64,000 bases of DNA from Terrilactibacillus laevilacticus (GCF_006517395.1 NZ_VDCY01000001.1:124001-188000), one strand, 5' to 3'; counted from the stretch's first letter, positions 9,906-19,537 are shown. Translations and numbers: made by a program. Notes: a model not told the origin generated them from the letters alone.

Positions 9906-10204
9906 TCTTTAATATTTTTTTTGCTTAAAATTTCCGATTTTATATTTAAAATTCCTTACTAAAGAGCTTTTATAATAGCCATATTTATATTTATTTAAAC
10001 ATTTAACGATTTATTCAGAAAAAAAGTATATTAAGAGTTTATTCTTAAGGAAGAAGGGGTATTAGTTAATCAATTATAACAAGGTCACATAAAAAATAAA
10101 TTTTTAAGAAAAATATAGACTAGCCAAATTAGAAATATTATAATATAATAATATTAAAAGGTAGTCTAGAGAGTAAGTGATAAATCCTTTAAGGAGGGTG
10201 AACA
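9881..10204 (+). promoter_or_regulatory. spx upstream control region with nested inverted repeats
   Basis: A 320-base A/T-rich region. A likely promoter is TAGACT (10116-10121), 17 bases, TATAAT (10139-10144; a second TATAAT overlaps at 10144-10149). It is framed by two nested inverted repeats: TAGACTA (10116-10122) with TAGTCTA (10162-10168), and AATATTAT (10134-10141) with ATAATATT (10148-10155). The inner pair covers the -10 box and could be an operator. In B. subtilis spx is known to be controlled at one promoter by PerR and YodB; the repeats here are not a clear match to either consensus. Ribosome binding site AAGGAGGGTG is at 10191-10200. Confidence 0.5.
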
Positions 10205-10600
10205 ATGGTCACTTTATATACGTCACCAAGTTGCACGTCTTGTAGAAAGGCTAAAGCATGGCTCAAGGAACACAACATCTCTTTTCAAGAAAGAAATATC
10301 TTTTCGGAACCTTTATCAATCGAAGAAATAAAAGAAATCCTTCGTATGACAGAAGATGGAACAGATGAAATTATTTCAACACGTTCGAAAGCATTTCAAG
10401 AATTAAATATACAATTAGATGCCATGTCAATTCAAGATTTATATGAATTGATAAGCGAAAATCCTGGTTTGCTTAGAAGACCGATCATGCTTGATGATAA
10501 ACGACTTCAAGTGGGCTATAATGATGATGAGATTCGTCGTTTCTTACCAAGAAAAGTTCGTACATTCCAGTTAATGGAAGCACAACGTCTTGTCAATTAA
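10205..10600 (+). CDS. spx: Global stress regulator Spx
   Basis: 131 aa ArsC-family protein. The redox switch CTSC is at residues 10-13, and the [29 protein letters not shown]-terminal block is typical of Spx. It binds the RNA polymerase alpha C-terminal domain and redirects transcription under thiol stress. It is degraded by ClpXP with the help of YjbH, encoded in this same window at 18220-19107. Excellent ribosome binding site GGAGG 5-8 bases before the ATG. Length equals the usual 131 aa. Confidence 0.98.
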   Translation: MVTLYTSPSCTSCRKAKAWLKEHNISFQERNIFSEPLSIEEIKEILRMTEDGTDEIISTRSKAFQELNIQLDAMSIQDLYELISENPGLLRRPIMLDDKRLQVGYNDDEIRRFLPRKVRTFQLMEAQRLVN

Positions 10601-10602
10601 TT

Positions 10603-10643
10603 AAAAAATAGCAGGCATTCTCAAATGAATGTCCTGCTATTTT
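10603..10643. terminator. Terminator after spx
   Basis: A stem of AAATAGCAGG-CATTC pairing with GAATG-TCCTGCTATTT (one-base bulge), with an A tract on the left and T-rich sequence on the right. Probably works for spx and for the convergent yjbE. Confidence 0.85.
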
Positions 10644-10668
10644 AGTATATATATGAGTAACTGAACTA

Positions 10669-11343
10669 TTATGTGTGCCCTTCTTGTCCTCTATTTTTTA
10701 TAGTATTTACAGTCCAACCGAAGATCAAAATGCTAACAATAATGCTAATCATGATTATATGTTGTAAGTGCGGATTATTTTCAAAAATAAACTGGATTTT
10801 TGGTTCTTCAGTAATCATCTCAGAAGCTGTATATCCAAGAACACCTCCTCCTATATAGATTAATCCCGGAACTTTTTCCATGGAGAGAAGAATTAATTTA
10901 CTTCCCCATACAATGATAGGAACAGAGAAGACTAGACCGATCGCAACCAAACCGATGTGGCCTTTGGAAGCTCCAGCAATAGCCAAAATATTATCAAGTC
11001 CCATGACAAGATCTGCAAATACAATAGTTCGCACTGCACTAAATAGAGATTGACCTGCGCGTACATTTACACCTTCGTCATGATTAATTAATAACTTTAT
11101 TGCAATAATAATTAACAAGATGCCTCCAATAAACAAAAGAAACGGGACATTTAGCAATGAAACTAACACAGCTGTAAGGAGGATTCTTAAAATAACAGCA
11201 AGACCTGTGCCTAAAATGATGGCTTTATTTCGTTTAGTTTCAGGTAATCGTCGACAAGCTAAAGCAATGACGACTGCATTGTCACCGCCAAGGATAATAT
11301 CTATAAATATTATATTTAAAATGGAGAGGAGATCGACAGACAT
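10669..11343 (-). CDS. yjbE: TerC-family membrane protein YjbE
   Basis: 224 aa with seven hydrophobic segments. It has the TerC-family acidic transmembrane motifs FIDIILGGDNAVVIALA and FADLVMGLDNILAIAGAS, where the aspartates are thought to bind metal. Bacillus TerC homologues are linked to Mn2+ efflux and to metal loading of secreted proteins. The longer frame to 11400 is rejected because AAGGAGC sits 8 bases upstream of the ATG at 11341-11343. It has the same position next to spx and mecA as in B. subtilis. Confidence 0.93.
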   Translation of the reverse strand: MSVDLLSILNIIFIDIILGGDNAVVIALACRRLPETKRNKAIILGTGLAVILRILLTAVLVSLLNVPFLLFIGGILLIIIAIKLLINHDEGVNVRAGQSLFSAVRTIVFADLVMGLDNILAIAGASKGHIGLVAIGLVFSVPIIVWGSKLILLSMEKVPGLIYIGGGVLGYTASEMITEEPKIQFIFENNPHLQHIIMISIIVSILIFGWTVNTIKNRGQEGHT

Positions 11344-11758
11344 ATCATAAAGCTCCTTTCTTATGTATGTTTTAGCATATGCTGACTTGTCCTTATTCAT
11401 GTCAATGATTATTAGGATTACCTTCGCATTATTATAAATAAGATATTTTTAATTATTCAGGATGATACATGCATAATCCCAGTATTGGATAAGTACTATG
11501 AAGAAAGGTGCTTTATCCCTATATATTACAAGTGGTGTAAACGAAAAAAAAGGCGGTGAAAATAGCGTAGGTGATAGAAACACAACTTTTCATTTGGCCT
11601 CCACTACGTAATAAGGGGCAAACGCGGATTATCAGAAATTACAATCTTTTTTATTTCATTTGGGGAAGATTTATCATACAATAGAAGTACAAGATGACGA
11701 TGTTGTCCCTTTATGGAATCGTTGCTCCCCACAATACATTGAAGAAGGGAGAGTTATT
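11344..11758. other. Intergenic region between yjbE and mecA
   Basis: 415 bases between divergent genes. The mecA frame stays open leftward to 11660 but there is no ribosome binding site for an earlier start. I see no convincing -35/-10 pair, terminator or RNA structure in it; promoters for both genes must lie here. Confidence 0.3.
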
Positions 11759-12436
11759 ATGAAAATTGAAAGAATTAATGAGAATACATTGAAATTTTAT
11801 ATTAGTTATCTAGATATAGAGACAAGAGGGTTTGACAGAGAAGAAATCTGGTACAACCGAGAAAGAAGCGAAGAATTATTTTGGCAAATGATGGATGAAG
11901 CGCATAATCAAGAATCGTTTCCTCTTGAGGGTCCATTATGGATTCAAGTTCAAGCCTTAGAGAAGGGTATGGAGATCATTGTTACAAGAGCCAAGGTATC
12001 CCAAGATGGTACTAACCTTGAATTGCCTATCTCTCCTGAAAAACATCTGGATATACCTGTTAAAGATGGGCTTGAACAATTGATTAATGAACAATTAACA
12101 ATAGATAGCAAAGATGAACAAGAAGATTCTGCAAATGAAGCTGAATCATTATCGTTCATGATCTGTTTTAAAAATTTCGAAGACCTGATTTCTTTAAGTC
12201 AAATTTTCGTAGAGAATAACTTATTTAACACGTCACTCTATGCATTTGACAATCAATACTTCTTAAACGTTGAATTTAATGACTTCTTAGAAGAAATCGA
12301 TCAAGATAATTGTTTAAGTATTATTTTAGAATATGGTTTTGAATCAAATCGTACATTAGCATATTTGCAAGAATACGGGAAACCCGTCTTTGAAAAAGAA
12401 GTTTTATCAAACATCAGAAAAAAGTTTACAAAATGA
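11759..12436 (+). CDS. mecA: ClpC adaptor protein MecA
   Basis: 225 aa. It begins MKIERINENTLKFYISYLDIETRGF, the diagnostic MecA N-terminus that binds substrates such as ComK. An acidic linker (about residues 110-140) follows, then a C-terminal domain (CFKNFEDLISLSQIF...) that binds ClpC. It targets proteins to ClpCP and limits competence in Bacillus. The ATG at 11759 is chosen over 11660 because GAAGGGAGAG precedes it by 7 bases and it matches the known MecA start. coiA, another competence-linked gene, is two genes downstream. Confidence 0.97.
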   Translation: MKIERINENTLKFYISYLDIETRGFDREEIWYNRERSEELFWQMMDEAHNQESFPLEGPLWIQVQALEKGMEIIVTRAKVSQDGTNLELPISPEKHLDIPVKDGLEQLINEQLTIDSKDEQEDSANEAESLSFMICFKNFEDLISLSQIFVENNLFNTSLYAFDNQYFLNVEFNDFLEEIDQDNCLSIILEYGFESNRTLAYLQEYGKPVFEKEVLSNIRKKFTK

Positions 12437-12462
12437 TCATAACAGAATTTGTATTTAATCAT

Positions 12463-12500
12463 GGTGGCCTAAACTTTATCGTTAAGGTCGCCTATTTTTT
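12463..12500 (+). terminator. Terminator after mecA
   Basis: A 12-bp stem with two wobble pairs and one mismatch (GGTGGCCTAAAC with GTTAAGGTCGCC), followed by TATTTTTTAT. Confidence 0.75.
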
Positions 12501-12625
12501 ATAGCAAAAGTTCTGATGTTAACGCCTACATCTTTGATAATGCAATCAGATTTCCTTCTAAGATTTATTAGGGTACAATATGTTATGTATGCAGAGTCTT
12601 GTTATTGAGTAGAAGGAGATCCACC

Positions 12626-14134
12626 ATGAAGCGTAAATTACAATTATTAGCTTTAGTTATCGTTATTTTTATTTTTTTACTTTTCGTCCAAGATTGGCAA
12701 AGATGGTTATTAGAATCTTTAAATATTGGGATTACATTAACTGTTTATTTCATTGCTATTGTGATCTTCTTAGAAAATAGACAGCCCTCACGAACGATTA
12801 CTTGGCTTCTTGTCTTAGTTGTTTTCCCTGTTATTGGCTTTATTTTTTATATAGTCTTTGGGCAGAGTGCAAGGAAGAAACGTTTGTTTCAAAAGCACGC
12901 TTTTATAGAGGATATTGAACAATTCCACGAAGAGCCCTCGATGACTGTTGAGAGAAGTAAACTTGATAATTTTGACTATCATCATCGGGCATTAATGAAT
13001 CTTGCTCAAAAACTTGGAGCGTATCCGGTTTCATTTGCGACAGATACCAAAATATTAACGAATGGAGAGCAAACTTTTTCAGCCATATTGAAAGCCATAA
13101 GGAATGCTAAACATCATATTCATATTGAATATTACATCGTGAGAAACGACCATATTGGTAATAGGATTAAAAATGCATTGATCGATAAGGCACAGGAAGG
13201 CGTCATGGTTCGCTTTATGTTTGATGCTGTTGGCAGCTGGCGTTTATCTAAAAGTTTTATTCGTGAGTTAACCGATGCTGGCGTTGACATTATTCCTTTT
13301 TTTCCTGTAAAACTTCCTGTATTAAATAATAAAATTAATTTTAGAAATCATAGGAAAATCATAGTCATTGATAATGAGATTGGTTTTATTGGGGGATTGA
13401 ACATAGGGGATGAGTACCTAGGAAGAAATAAAGCGTATGGTTTTTGGCGAGATACCCACTTGAAAGTAAAAGGAGAAGGGGTACAAAGTCTTCAATTGGT
13501 TTTCTTGCAAGATTGGTATTACATGACTGGTCATGCCATCGTTGATGATGTTTATCTAAAACCCAAACGGACAGGTTCAATTCACCGAGGGGCTGTCCAG
13601 ATGATCGCTTCATCACCATATGCTCGTTGGGAAGAAATCAAAAATATCTTCTTCTCAATGATTACCTCGGCTAAACAATCCATTTGGATAGCTTCTCCCT
13701 ATTTAATTCCAGATGAAGATATCCTAAGTGCATTAAAGGTGGCAGCTCTTTCAGATATTGATGTACGTATTCTCGTACCAGGGCATCCAGATAAGAAAAT
13801 CGTTTATTATGCCAGTAGATCCTATTTTCCTGATTTATTAGAAGCGGGTGTTCGAATTTTTGCTTATAAAGAAGGTTTTATGCATAGTAAATTAATCGTT
13901 GTAGATCATGAATTAGCTTCCATTGGAACAGCAAATATGGACATGAGAAGTTTTCATTTGAATTTTGAAGTGAATGCCTTTCTTTATAAAACAGAGAGCA
14001 TTTTAGACATTGTGACTGATTTCATTGATGACTTCGAGAATTCAAATGAAATAGTTCAAGAAGATTTTAATAAGCGCTCCATACTTTTCAGAGTGATAGA
14101 ATCGACTTCTAGATTACTCTCTCCATTGCTTTAA
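12626..14134 (+). CDS. cls: Cardiolipin synthase
   Basis: 502 aa. Two N-terminal transmembrane helices are followed by two phospholipase D domains. The HKD motifs are HRKIIVID (His about 242) and HSKLIVVD (His about 420). It joins two phosphatidylglycerols into cardiolipin plus glycerol. GAAGGAGATCC lies 6-8 bases before the ATG at 12626, so the longer frame from 12599 is rejected. The TAA stop forms part of a 5-base duplication made by a small inserted element (14135-14288), which also separates the gene from its terminator at 14306. Confidence 0.96.
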   Translation: MKRKLQLLALVIVIFIFLLFVQDWQRWLLESLNIGITLTVYFIAIVIFLENRQPSRTITWLLVLVVFPVIGFIFYIVFGQSARKKRLFQKHAFIEDIEQFHEEPSMTVERSKLDNFDYHHRALMNLAQKLGAYPVSFATDTKILTNGEQTFSAILKAIRNAKHHIHIEYYIVRNDHIGNRIKNALIDKAQEGVMVRFMFDAVGSWRLSKSFIRELTDAGVDIIPFFPVKLPVLNNKINFRNHRKIIVIDNEIGFIGGLNIGDEYLGRNKAYGFWRDTHLKVKGEGVQSLQLVFLQDWYYMTGHAIVDDVYLKPKRTGSIHRGAVQMIASSPYARWEEIKNIFFSMITSAKQSIWIASPYLIPDEDILSALKVAALSDIDVRILVPGHPDKKIVYYASRSYFPDLLEAGVRIFAYKEGFMHSKLIVVDHELASIGTANMDMRSFHLNFEVNAFLYKTESILDIVTDFIDDFENSNEIVQEDFNKRSILFRVIESTSRLLSPLL

Positions 14135-14288
14135 GTGCGTGTTCAAAAAGGCGATAAATTAGAAGCAAGAAGATCAAGGCGGCGCTGTTTTGAGGACCGG
14201 AATGTAGGTTTTTACTACATGAGGACCGGAAAAACGAGCGGGCGCCAAGATTCGTAGCTTATCATTTGGTGACTTTTTGAACAACCTC
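14135..14288 (+). mobile_element. MITE-like element, short variant, copy A
   Basis: 154 bp, GC-rich compared with its surroundings. The left end GTGCGTGTTCAAAAAGG and the complement of the right end (GAGGTTGTTCAAAAAG) form imperfect terminal inverted repeats of about 25 bp. It is flanked by the direct repeat TTTAA (14130-14134 and 14289-14293), a 5-bp target duplication. Inside are two copies of GAGGACCGGAA and a small ATGTAG/CTACAT hairpin. It is almost identical to copy E (54046-54199). No coding capacity. Confidence 0.88.
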
Positions 14289-14305
14289 TTTAAGTCTTTT
14301 TTGAC

Positions 14306-14337
14306 AAAAACCCTAATTTTAAAACTAGGGTTTTTTT
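14306..14337. terminator. Terminator downstream of cls, displaced by the MITE-like element
   Basis: AAAAACCCTA and TAGGGTTTTT arms with a T/A-rich loop, followed by a T run. It is probably the original cls terminator, now 170 bases from the stop codon because of the insertion. Confidence 0.75.
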
Positions 14338-14564
14338 AGATTTAGCTATGTCCGTTATCGCACCTTTATCGAAATATAGATTTAATTTCTTACTCCATAG
14401 CCATTAACTAAAATATTCATCAATATGTCAAGTAATTAATAAAAAAATCGATCATATTTAGCAGGGGTTCAGCTTTTTTTGAAGAATATAAGAATATAAT
14501 GTAGGTAAGATATTTAATCTTTTCCTCGAATAACTACATTATACCTCTGTTAGGATGTGATCAG

Positions 14565-15791
14565 ATGCTCGTTGCCCTAACGAGTAAGGGTCAAGTTATT
14601 TCATTAGTCATGCCGTTATATACTCCTGAATTTCTCCACTCCCTAAGAAAATTGACCGAGTTCTATTGTCCAGTCTGTAAACAAAAAGTCATTCTCAAAT
14701 TAGGACAAAAAAAGATTTGGCATTTTGCCCATCATTATCATTTTCCATGTACTTTGACTCAATATGAGGCAGAATCAGAGAGGCATCTCAAAGGAAAAAA
14801 AGAACTTTTTACTTGGTTTGAGACTTATCATCAAGCTCCCATTTTGGAGCATTATTTACCTGAGTTACATCAAAGGCCAGATCTTTATTTACCTCAGAAA
14901 CGTGTAGCGATTGAATATCAATGTAGTAATATGCCTTTGGAGGTCATAAAGAGAAGAATAAGAGGTTATCATCAAGAAAAACTAGCCAATGTTTGGATAC
15001 TTGGGGAGAACCGACTAAAGCGGAAAGGATTAAAAACGAAGTTATCACAGATGGATCTGATGATGATGCATGACCAATCAATTTTTCGAAACTTGAATCA
15101 ATCTCCATTTGTTTCACCTTATAAGCTCCTATTTTTCAATCCTTCGTCAAAAATCTTCACCTATATCCATCATATTATCCCTTTGACGCCAACACAATTT
15201 ATTTCAGAACGTAAAGACATTAAGATGAGTCATATTAATCCAAACCATCTTTTTACAATGCCTTTGAGCCATTCACCAAAACCGCTAGCGAACGAATGGA
15301 ACAAACACAAACAGCGTGAACGTCTCATTCCCCATAAATATACAAGCCAGACTGAACATTATCTCCGTACCCTCTGTTATAAGAAGAACAGGGTATATTA
15401 CCAATTTCCAAGTTTCATCGGCTTACCGCATTATTCGTATATTCGTTTAGAAACATCCCCCGTACATTGGCAATATTGGATATTTCTCCGTTATATCAAC
15501 AATGCGAAACCCTACGCACGCCTATCAATAAAAAGAATGATTAAAGAAATAAAATACTATATTCAAAAAGGGATCCTTCGGGAACGTAAAAATATCTTTG
15601 CCCCGAGTCTCGAGTTCGCCATAAAGATATATTTAAATCAACTCTGTTATTTGAGAGTTTTATACAAAATCGACAAGGATTTTTTTATTCATCCGGATTG
15701 GCTCAATTATGACGGGTCATCAATTGAAACTCTCATACAAAAAGATCATGAAATCCTTCATAAACTTCATACTATTTATAAACACAAATAA
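14565..15791 (+). CDS. coiA: Competence protein CoiA
   Basis: 408 aa CoiA family. The N-terminal part contains CPVCKQKVILKLGQKKIWHFAH, a zinc-finger-like segment. The nuclease-like core reads DLYLPQKRVAIEYQCSNMPLEVIKRRI. In competent bacteria CoiA acts on incoming single-stranded DNA with the recombination machinery. The position after mecA and before pepF is the same as in B. subtilis (yjbF). The start follows AGGATGTGATC about 8 bases upstream. The C-terminal half is poorly conserved, as is usual. Confidence 0.9.
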   Translation: MLVALTSKGQVISLVMPLYTPEFLHSLRKLTEFYCPVCKQKVILKLGQKKIWHFAHHYHFPCTLTQYEAESERHLKGKKELFTWFETYHQAPILEHYLPELHQRPDLYLPQKRVAIEYQCSNMPLEVIKRRIRGYHQEKLANVWILGENRLKRKGLKTKLSQMDLMMMHDQSIFRNLNQSPFVSPYKLLFFNPSSKIFTYIHHIIPLTPTQFISERKDIKMSHINPNHLFTMPLSHSPKPLANEWNKHKQRERLIPHKYTSQTEHYLRTLCYKKNRVYYQFPSFIGLPHYSYIRLETSPVHWQYWIFLRYINNAKPYARLSIKRMIKEIKYYIQKGILRERKNIFAPSLEFAIKIYLNQLCYLRVLYKIDKDFFIHPDWLNYDGSSIETLIQKDHEILHKLHTIYKHK

Positions 15792-15911
15792 CATTAATTC
15801 TTTGTGTATATAATAAAAATGAAGTAGTATAAAAATAAGGAATATTTTAGTTCATTTTTATGTATGTGGTACAAGTCCATGTATATTCCTAATTGTTGTG
15901 GAGGTGCTTTT

Positions 15912-17726
15912 ATGAGCGAGGAATCTAAAAAATCATTACCAACAAGAGATCAAATACCTGAAAATGAAAAATGGGATTTGGAAGCGATCTATCCATCAGT
16001 CGATGAATGGGAAAGTGATTTTGAGAAAGTGAAGTCACTTATTCCGGAGCTTGAATCTTTCAAAGGAAAACTTGGAGAAAGCTCGAATACACTTTTTAGC
16101 ATGTTAAAAAAACAAGATGAACTTGATCTTATTCTTAACAAGCTATTTGCGTATTCGCACATGAAAGCAGATGGTGACACTGCAAATTCAACCTATCAAG
16201 CATTGAATGATCGCGTCAGAAATTTGGCGACGATGGTGGGAAGTAAATTAGCCTACGTTGTTCCTGAAATCCTTGATATTGATGAAAAAAAATTAGCTGG
16301 ATTTTTAGATGAAAATAAAGATTTGCAATTATATCGACATGGATTAGATGATATCACAAGGATGCGACCTCATGTATTAGACGAAGAAAAAGAGGCCCTA
16401 CTTGCTCAAGTAAGTGAAGTGACAAGTAATCCGTCAAATACTTTTGGTATGCTGAACAATGCGGATCTAAAATTTCCTGAAATTAAAGATGAAAACGGTG
16501 AAGAAATAGAAGTTACTCATGGCCGGTATTCAAAATTCATGGAAAGTGAAGATCGTAGAGTCCGAAAAGATGCGTTCGACGCAGTATATTCCACTTATGG
16601 TTCTTTTAAAAACACGTTTGCAAGCACGCTAAGTGGTCAAGTTAAACGCAATAACTTTTATGCTAATGTACGAAATCATCCATCAGCTCGTGCCGCAGCT
16701 CTTTCAGGAAATAATATCCCTGAATCTGTTTATGAAAATCTTGTAAAAACAGTCAACGATAATTTACATTTGCTACATCGCTATGTTAGTTTGCGTAAAA
16801 GAGCATTAGAGCTGGATGAACTTCACATCTATGACTTATATGCGCCATTAGTTAAAAATGTAAAAATGGAAATACCTTATAAAGAAGCAAAAGAAATGGT
16901 ATTAAAAGGTCTCGCCCCTCTAGGTGAGGATTACACGAATATCATTAAAAAGGGTTATGAAAGTCGTTGGATTGATGTAAGAGAAACAAAAAATAAGCGA
17001 AGTGGTGCATATTCTTCTGGTACATATGGTACAATGCCATATATCTTGTTGAATTGGCAAGATAACGTCAACAATGTATTTACACTAGCCCATGAGCTTG
17101 GACATTCCATGCATAGTTACTATACAAGAGAAAATCAACCATATCCGTATGCAAATTACTCGATTTTTGTAGCTGAAGTGGCATCAACGTGTAATGAAGC
17201 CCTACTTAATCATTACTTATTAAATGAAACAGATGACAAAAAGAAAAAATTATATTTACTTAATAATCAGCTTGAAGGTTTTAAAGGTACGGTCTTCCGT
17301 CAAACGATGTTCGCCGAGTTTGAACAGTCAATTCATGAAAAAGCGGCTGCTGGAGAAGCTTTAACGCCAGAACTATTAACATCCGTTTATTATGAACTTA
17401 ATGAACGTTATTTTGGAAAAGATATTGTTGTGGATAAAGAAATTGGACTTGAGTGGTCAAGAATTCCGCATTTCTACTACAATTTTTATGTTTATCAATA
17501 TGCTACAGGTTACAGTGCCGCTGCAGCGCTATCAAAACAAATCTTAGAAGAAGGTGCACCTGCTGTTGAACGCTATAAAAACTATCTGAAAGCCGGTAGT
17601 TCAGATTATCCAATTGAAGTGTTAAAAGGGGCAGGAGTGGATATGACAACTTCTAAACCAATCGAAGAAGCTATGCAAGTCTTCGAATCAGTCCTAGATG
17701 AAACGGAAAAATTATTATTTGGTTAA
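15912..17726 (+). CDS. pepF: Oligoendopeptidase F (M3 metallopeptidase)
   Basis: 604 aa zinc peptidase of the M3B family that cleaves medium-length peptides in the cytoplasm. The zinc site HELGH is at residues 394-398 (TLAHELGHSMH), with the downstream glutamate in the FVAEVASTCNEALL block. TGGAGGTGC is 5-7 bases before the ATG at 15912, so the longer frame from 15864 is not used. It could recycle peptides brought in by the Opp transporter. Confidence 0.96.
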   Translation: MSEESKKSLPTRDQIPENEKWDLEAIYPSVDEWESDFEKVKSLIPELESFKGKLGESSNTLFSMLKKQDELDLILNKLFAYSHMKADGDTANSTYQALNDRVRNLATMVGSKLAYVVPEILDIDEKKLAGFLDENKDLQLYRHGLDDITRMRPHVLDEEKEALLAQVSEVTSNPSNTFGMLNNADLKFPEIKDENGEEIEVTHGRYSKFMESEDRRVRKDAFDAVYSTYGSFKNTFASTLSGQVKRNNFYANVRNHPSARAAALSGNNIPESVYENLVKTVNDNLHLLHRYVSLRKRALELDELHIYDLYAPLVKNVKMEIPYKEAKEMVLKGLAPLGEDYTNIIKKGYESRWIDVRETKNKRSGAYSSGTYGTMPYILLNWQDNVNNVFTLAHELGHSMHSYYTRENQPYPYANYSIFVAEVASTCNEALLNHYLLNETDDKKKKLYLLNNQLEGFKGTVFRQTMFAEFEQSIHEKAAAGEALTPELLTSVYYELNERYFGKDIVVDKEIGLEWSRIPHFYYNFYVYQYATGYSAAAALSKQILEEGAPAVERYKNYLKAGSSDYPIEVLKGAGVDMTTSKPIEEAMQVFESVLDETEKLLFG

Positions 17727-17736
17727 AAATAAAGTT

Positions 17737-17775
17737 AAAGGACACCCATGCTTGAATAATGGGTGTCCTTTTTTA
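17737..17775 (+). terminator. Terminator after pepF
   Basis: Perfect 12-bp stem AAAGGACACCCA / TGGGTGTCCTTT followed by TTTTT. Confidence 0.92.
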
Positions 17776-17907
17776 TAACCTCGTAAATAAATATAAGAAT
17801 TTTAATGAACTTTTCTCTTTATCAATCTAATATTGACTCAAATATGAAGACGATCAATCACGATTGTTTTTCATGCCATGTTACTTTTTGTTAAATTTTA
17901 TGACCGA

Positions 17908-18111
17908 TTAGTATGTTTTATCGGAAGGTTTAATGAGTTTGTCATTAGTGTATTTAGGGTGATGTGTCCAAAGATAAATAGTGATTAATAATGAAGTGAA
18001 AAAGAGAAGCCCAACAAAGAAAAGAGGTTTTAAATGCATTAAGCCTAAAAAATAGAACCCAAATGTTAATAATGTTAAAAAAGTAAAGAGAAGTTGAAGC
18101 AGTCGTCTCAC
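17908..18111 (-). CDS. Small membrane protein, unknown
   Basis: 67 aa with two hydrophobic segments (LLQLLFTFLTLLTFGFYFLGL and LFFVGLLFFTSLLITIYLW) and a charged C-terminal tail (HHPKYTNDKLIKPSDKTY). It starts with GTG; the GAGG upstream is about 20 bases away, so the start is uncertain. It lies downstream of yjbH on the same strand. No family recognised. Confidence 0.5.
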   Translation of the reverse strand: MRRLLQLLFTFLTLLTFGFYFLGLMHLKPLFFVGLLFFTSLLITIYLWTHHPKYTNDKLIKPSDKTY

Positions 18112-18219
18112 GTTATATCACATCACTTTTCCTCTATGTTTTTTAGAATCAGAAACAAGCAAGGCGAATAGCCTAACAATATTTCTATATTTCTGTATGC
18201 CCAAATTTATGCAAAGAGA

Positions 18220-19107
18220 TTAGTTAATATAACGCCAAAAACTTCCGAATTTTAAAGGGACCTCTTCAACAATCTGTTTTAACTTTAGTTTTTTCATTTT
18301 ACAGCGAATACTTTGCTCACTCAGATTATAAATAGTAGCCAATTCTTTTGTAGCAACAAATGGATGTTTTTTCAAATATTTTTCAAGAGAAGGAGGAGAT
18401 TGTGGTATAGGAGTTTCACCTAGCATCTCCGTTAACACTTGTACATAAATATCGTAATTATATCGGCCAGGTATTTTGATTCCTTCTTCATCTGTGTCTG
18501 TATTAAAAAATACTAAAGTAGGAAAATCATCAATTTCCATTTCATATGAAAAACGTTTATCGCAAAGAAGGGCTTTTTCAGGTCGTTTTGAAATCATATC
18601 ACTAACAAATTCTTCAATATTTAACTTAGCCATCTTGGCAACATCAATAAATTCGTCATAACGATGGAAACTTTTCTTGCATACAAAGATTTGTTCACGT
18701 ATCCGTCTTAGAAAGCGAAATCCAGCAGCTCGGCCTTGAAATTCTGCTGCTTTAATAGCTAAAGCAATATTTGAAGCACATGGAGGACTTTCGAACCATA
18801 TATTACTATCTGAAAACATCCCCGTTAATTGAGCAATCTTATTCCAATGCTCGGCCATTTTATATAATTGCTTTGGGTTGTCTAAATCACGTTTCTTTAA
18901 AGTTATTAAATATCTAAAGGTAAAATATTGTCCATATTCTATCTGCAGTCTTTTTATGATGGGTTCAAGACCCCAACAATCAGCACAAAGAGGATCAATA
19001 AAGGCATATATTTCAACACGTTTATGTTGACTCGATTTCATTGTTGTTGAACAGGTGAAATTTCCAGGAGTGCCCTCACATACCGAACCTATATAAGTAT
19101 TATTCAT
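18220..19107 (-). CDS. yjbH: ClpXP adaptor YjbH (SpxH), DsbA-like
   Basis: 295 aa DsbA-family protein. The N-terminal thioredoxin-fold motif is CADCWGLEPIIKRL; the C-terminal part (FVATKELATIYNLSEQSIRCKMKKLKL..FGSFWRY) matches the usual YjbH tail. It binds Spx and speeds its degradation by ClpXP, so it is a direct partner of the spx product encoded 8 kb away. The start follows AGAGGTGAG at good spacing. It forms an operon with the globin gene upstream (13-base gap), as in B. subtilis. Confidence 0.95.
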   Translation of the reverse strand: MNNTYIGSVCEGTPGNFTCSTTMKSSQHKRVEIYAFIDPLCADCWGLEPIIKRLQIEYGQYFTFRYLITLKKRDLDNPKQLYKMAEHWNKIAQLTGMFSDSNIWFESPPCASNIALAIKAAEFQGRAAGFRFLRRIREQIFVCKKSFHRYDEFIDVAKMAKLNIEEFVSDMISKRPEKALLCDKRFSYEMEIDDFPTLVFFNTDTDEEGIKIPGRYNYDIYVQVLTEMLGETPIPQSPPSLEKYLKKHPFVATKELATIYNLSEQSIRCKMKKLKLKQIVEEVPLKFGSFWRYIN

Positions 19108-19120
19108 GTGAACTCACCTC

Positions 19121-19519
19121 TTAGATGTCGTCTTTCAATGCAGGTTGATTTATCATGTGATGTGCAGTTAGCGTAAAACGTTCAAGTAATCTTTCGCGCC
19201 ATTCAGAGTCAATAATAACATCATCCAATGCTTTTGACATGCAATCTAACCAAGCATTCGCCTGAATTTGACTTATCGGAAATCTTAAATGTCTAGCTCG
19301 AAGTCTAGGATGACCATGTTCATGAGAGTAAAGAGAAGGTCCTCCGAGAAATTGTGTCAAAAACTGAGTCTGTTTTCTCATTGTTTCAGTCAAATCATCT
19401 GGAAAAAGTGGTGCAAGATCTGGATGAACACGAACACGCGAATAAAACGTCTTAACCAAACGCTCCACAACCTTCCCCCCACCAATCGCCTCAAAAGGAG
19501 ATTGCATTTCTCTATTCAT
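19121..19519 (-). CDS. yjbI: Truncated haemoglobin (group II), YjbI
   Basis: 132 aa 2/2 globin. The distal segment is TFYSRVRVHPDLAPLFPDD, with the Phe-Tyr pair at the B helix. The proximal His region is HGHPRLRARHLRFPIS, with conserved Trp in ANAWLDCM. Group II globins bind O2 and NO and are linked to oxidative or nitrosative stress. It is co-transcribed with yjbH. A minus-strand promoter is visible at 19538-19565. Confidence 0.95.
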   Translation of the reverse strand: MNREMQSPFEAIGGGKVVERLVKTFYSRVRVHPDLAPLFPDDLTETMRKQTQFLTQFLGGPSLYSHEHGHPRLRARHLRFPISQIQANAWLDCMSKALDDVIIDSEWRERLLERFTLTAHHMINQPALKDDI

Positions 19520-19537
19520 TATATATCTATCCCCAAT

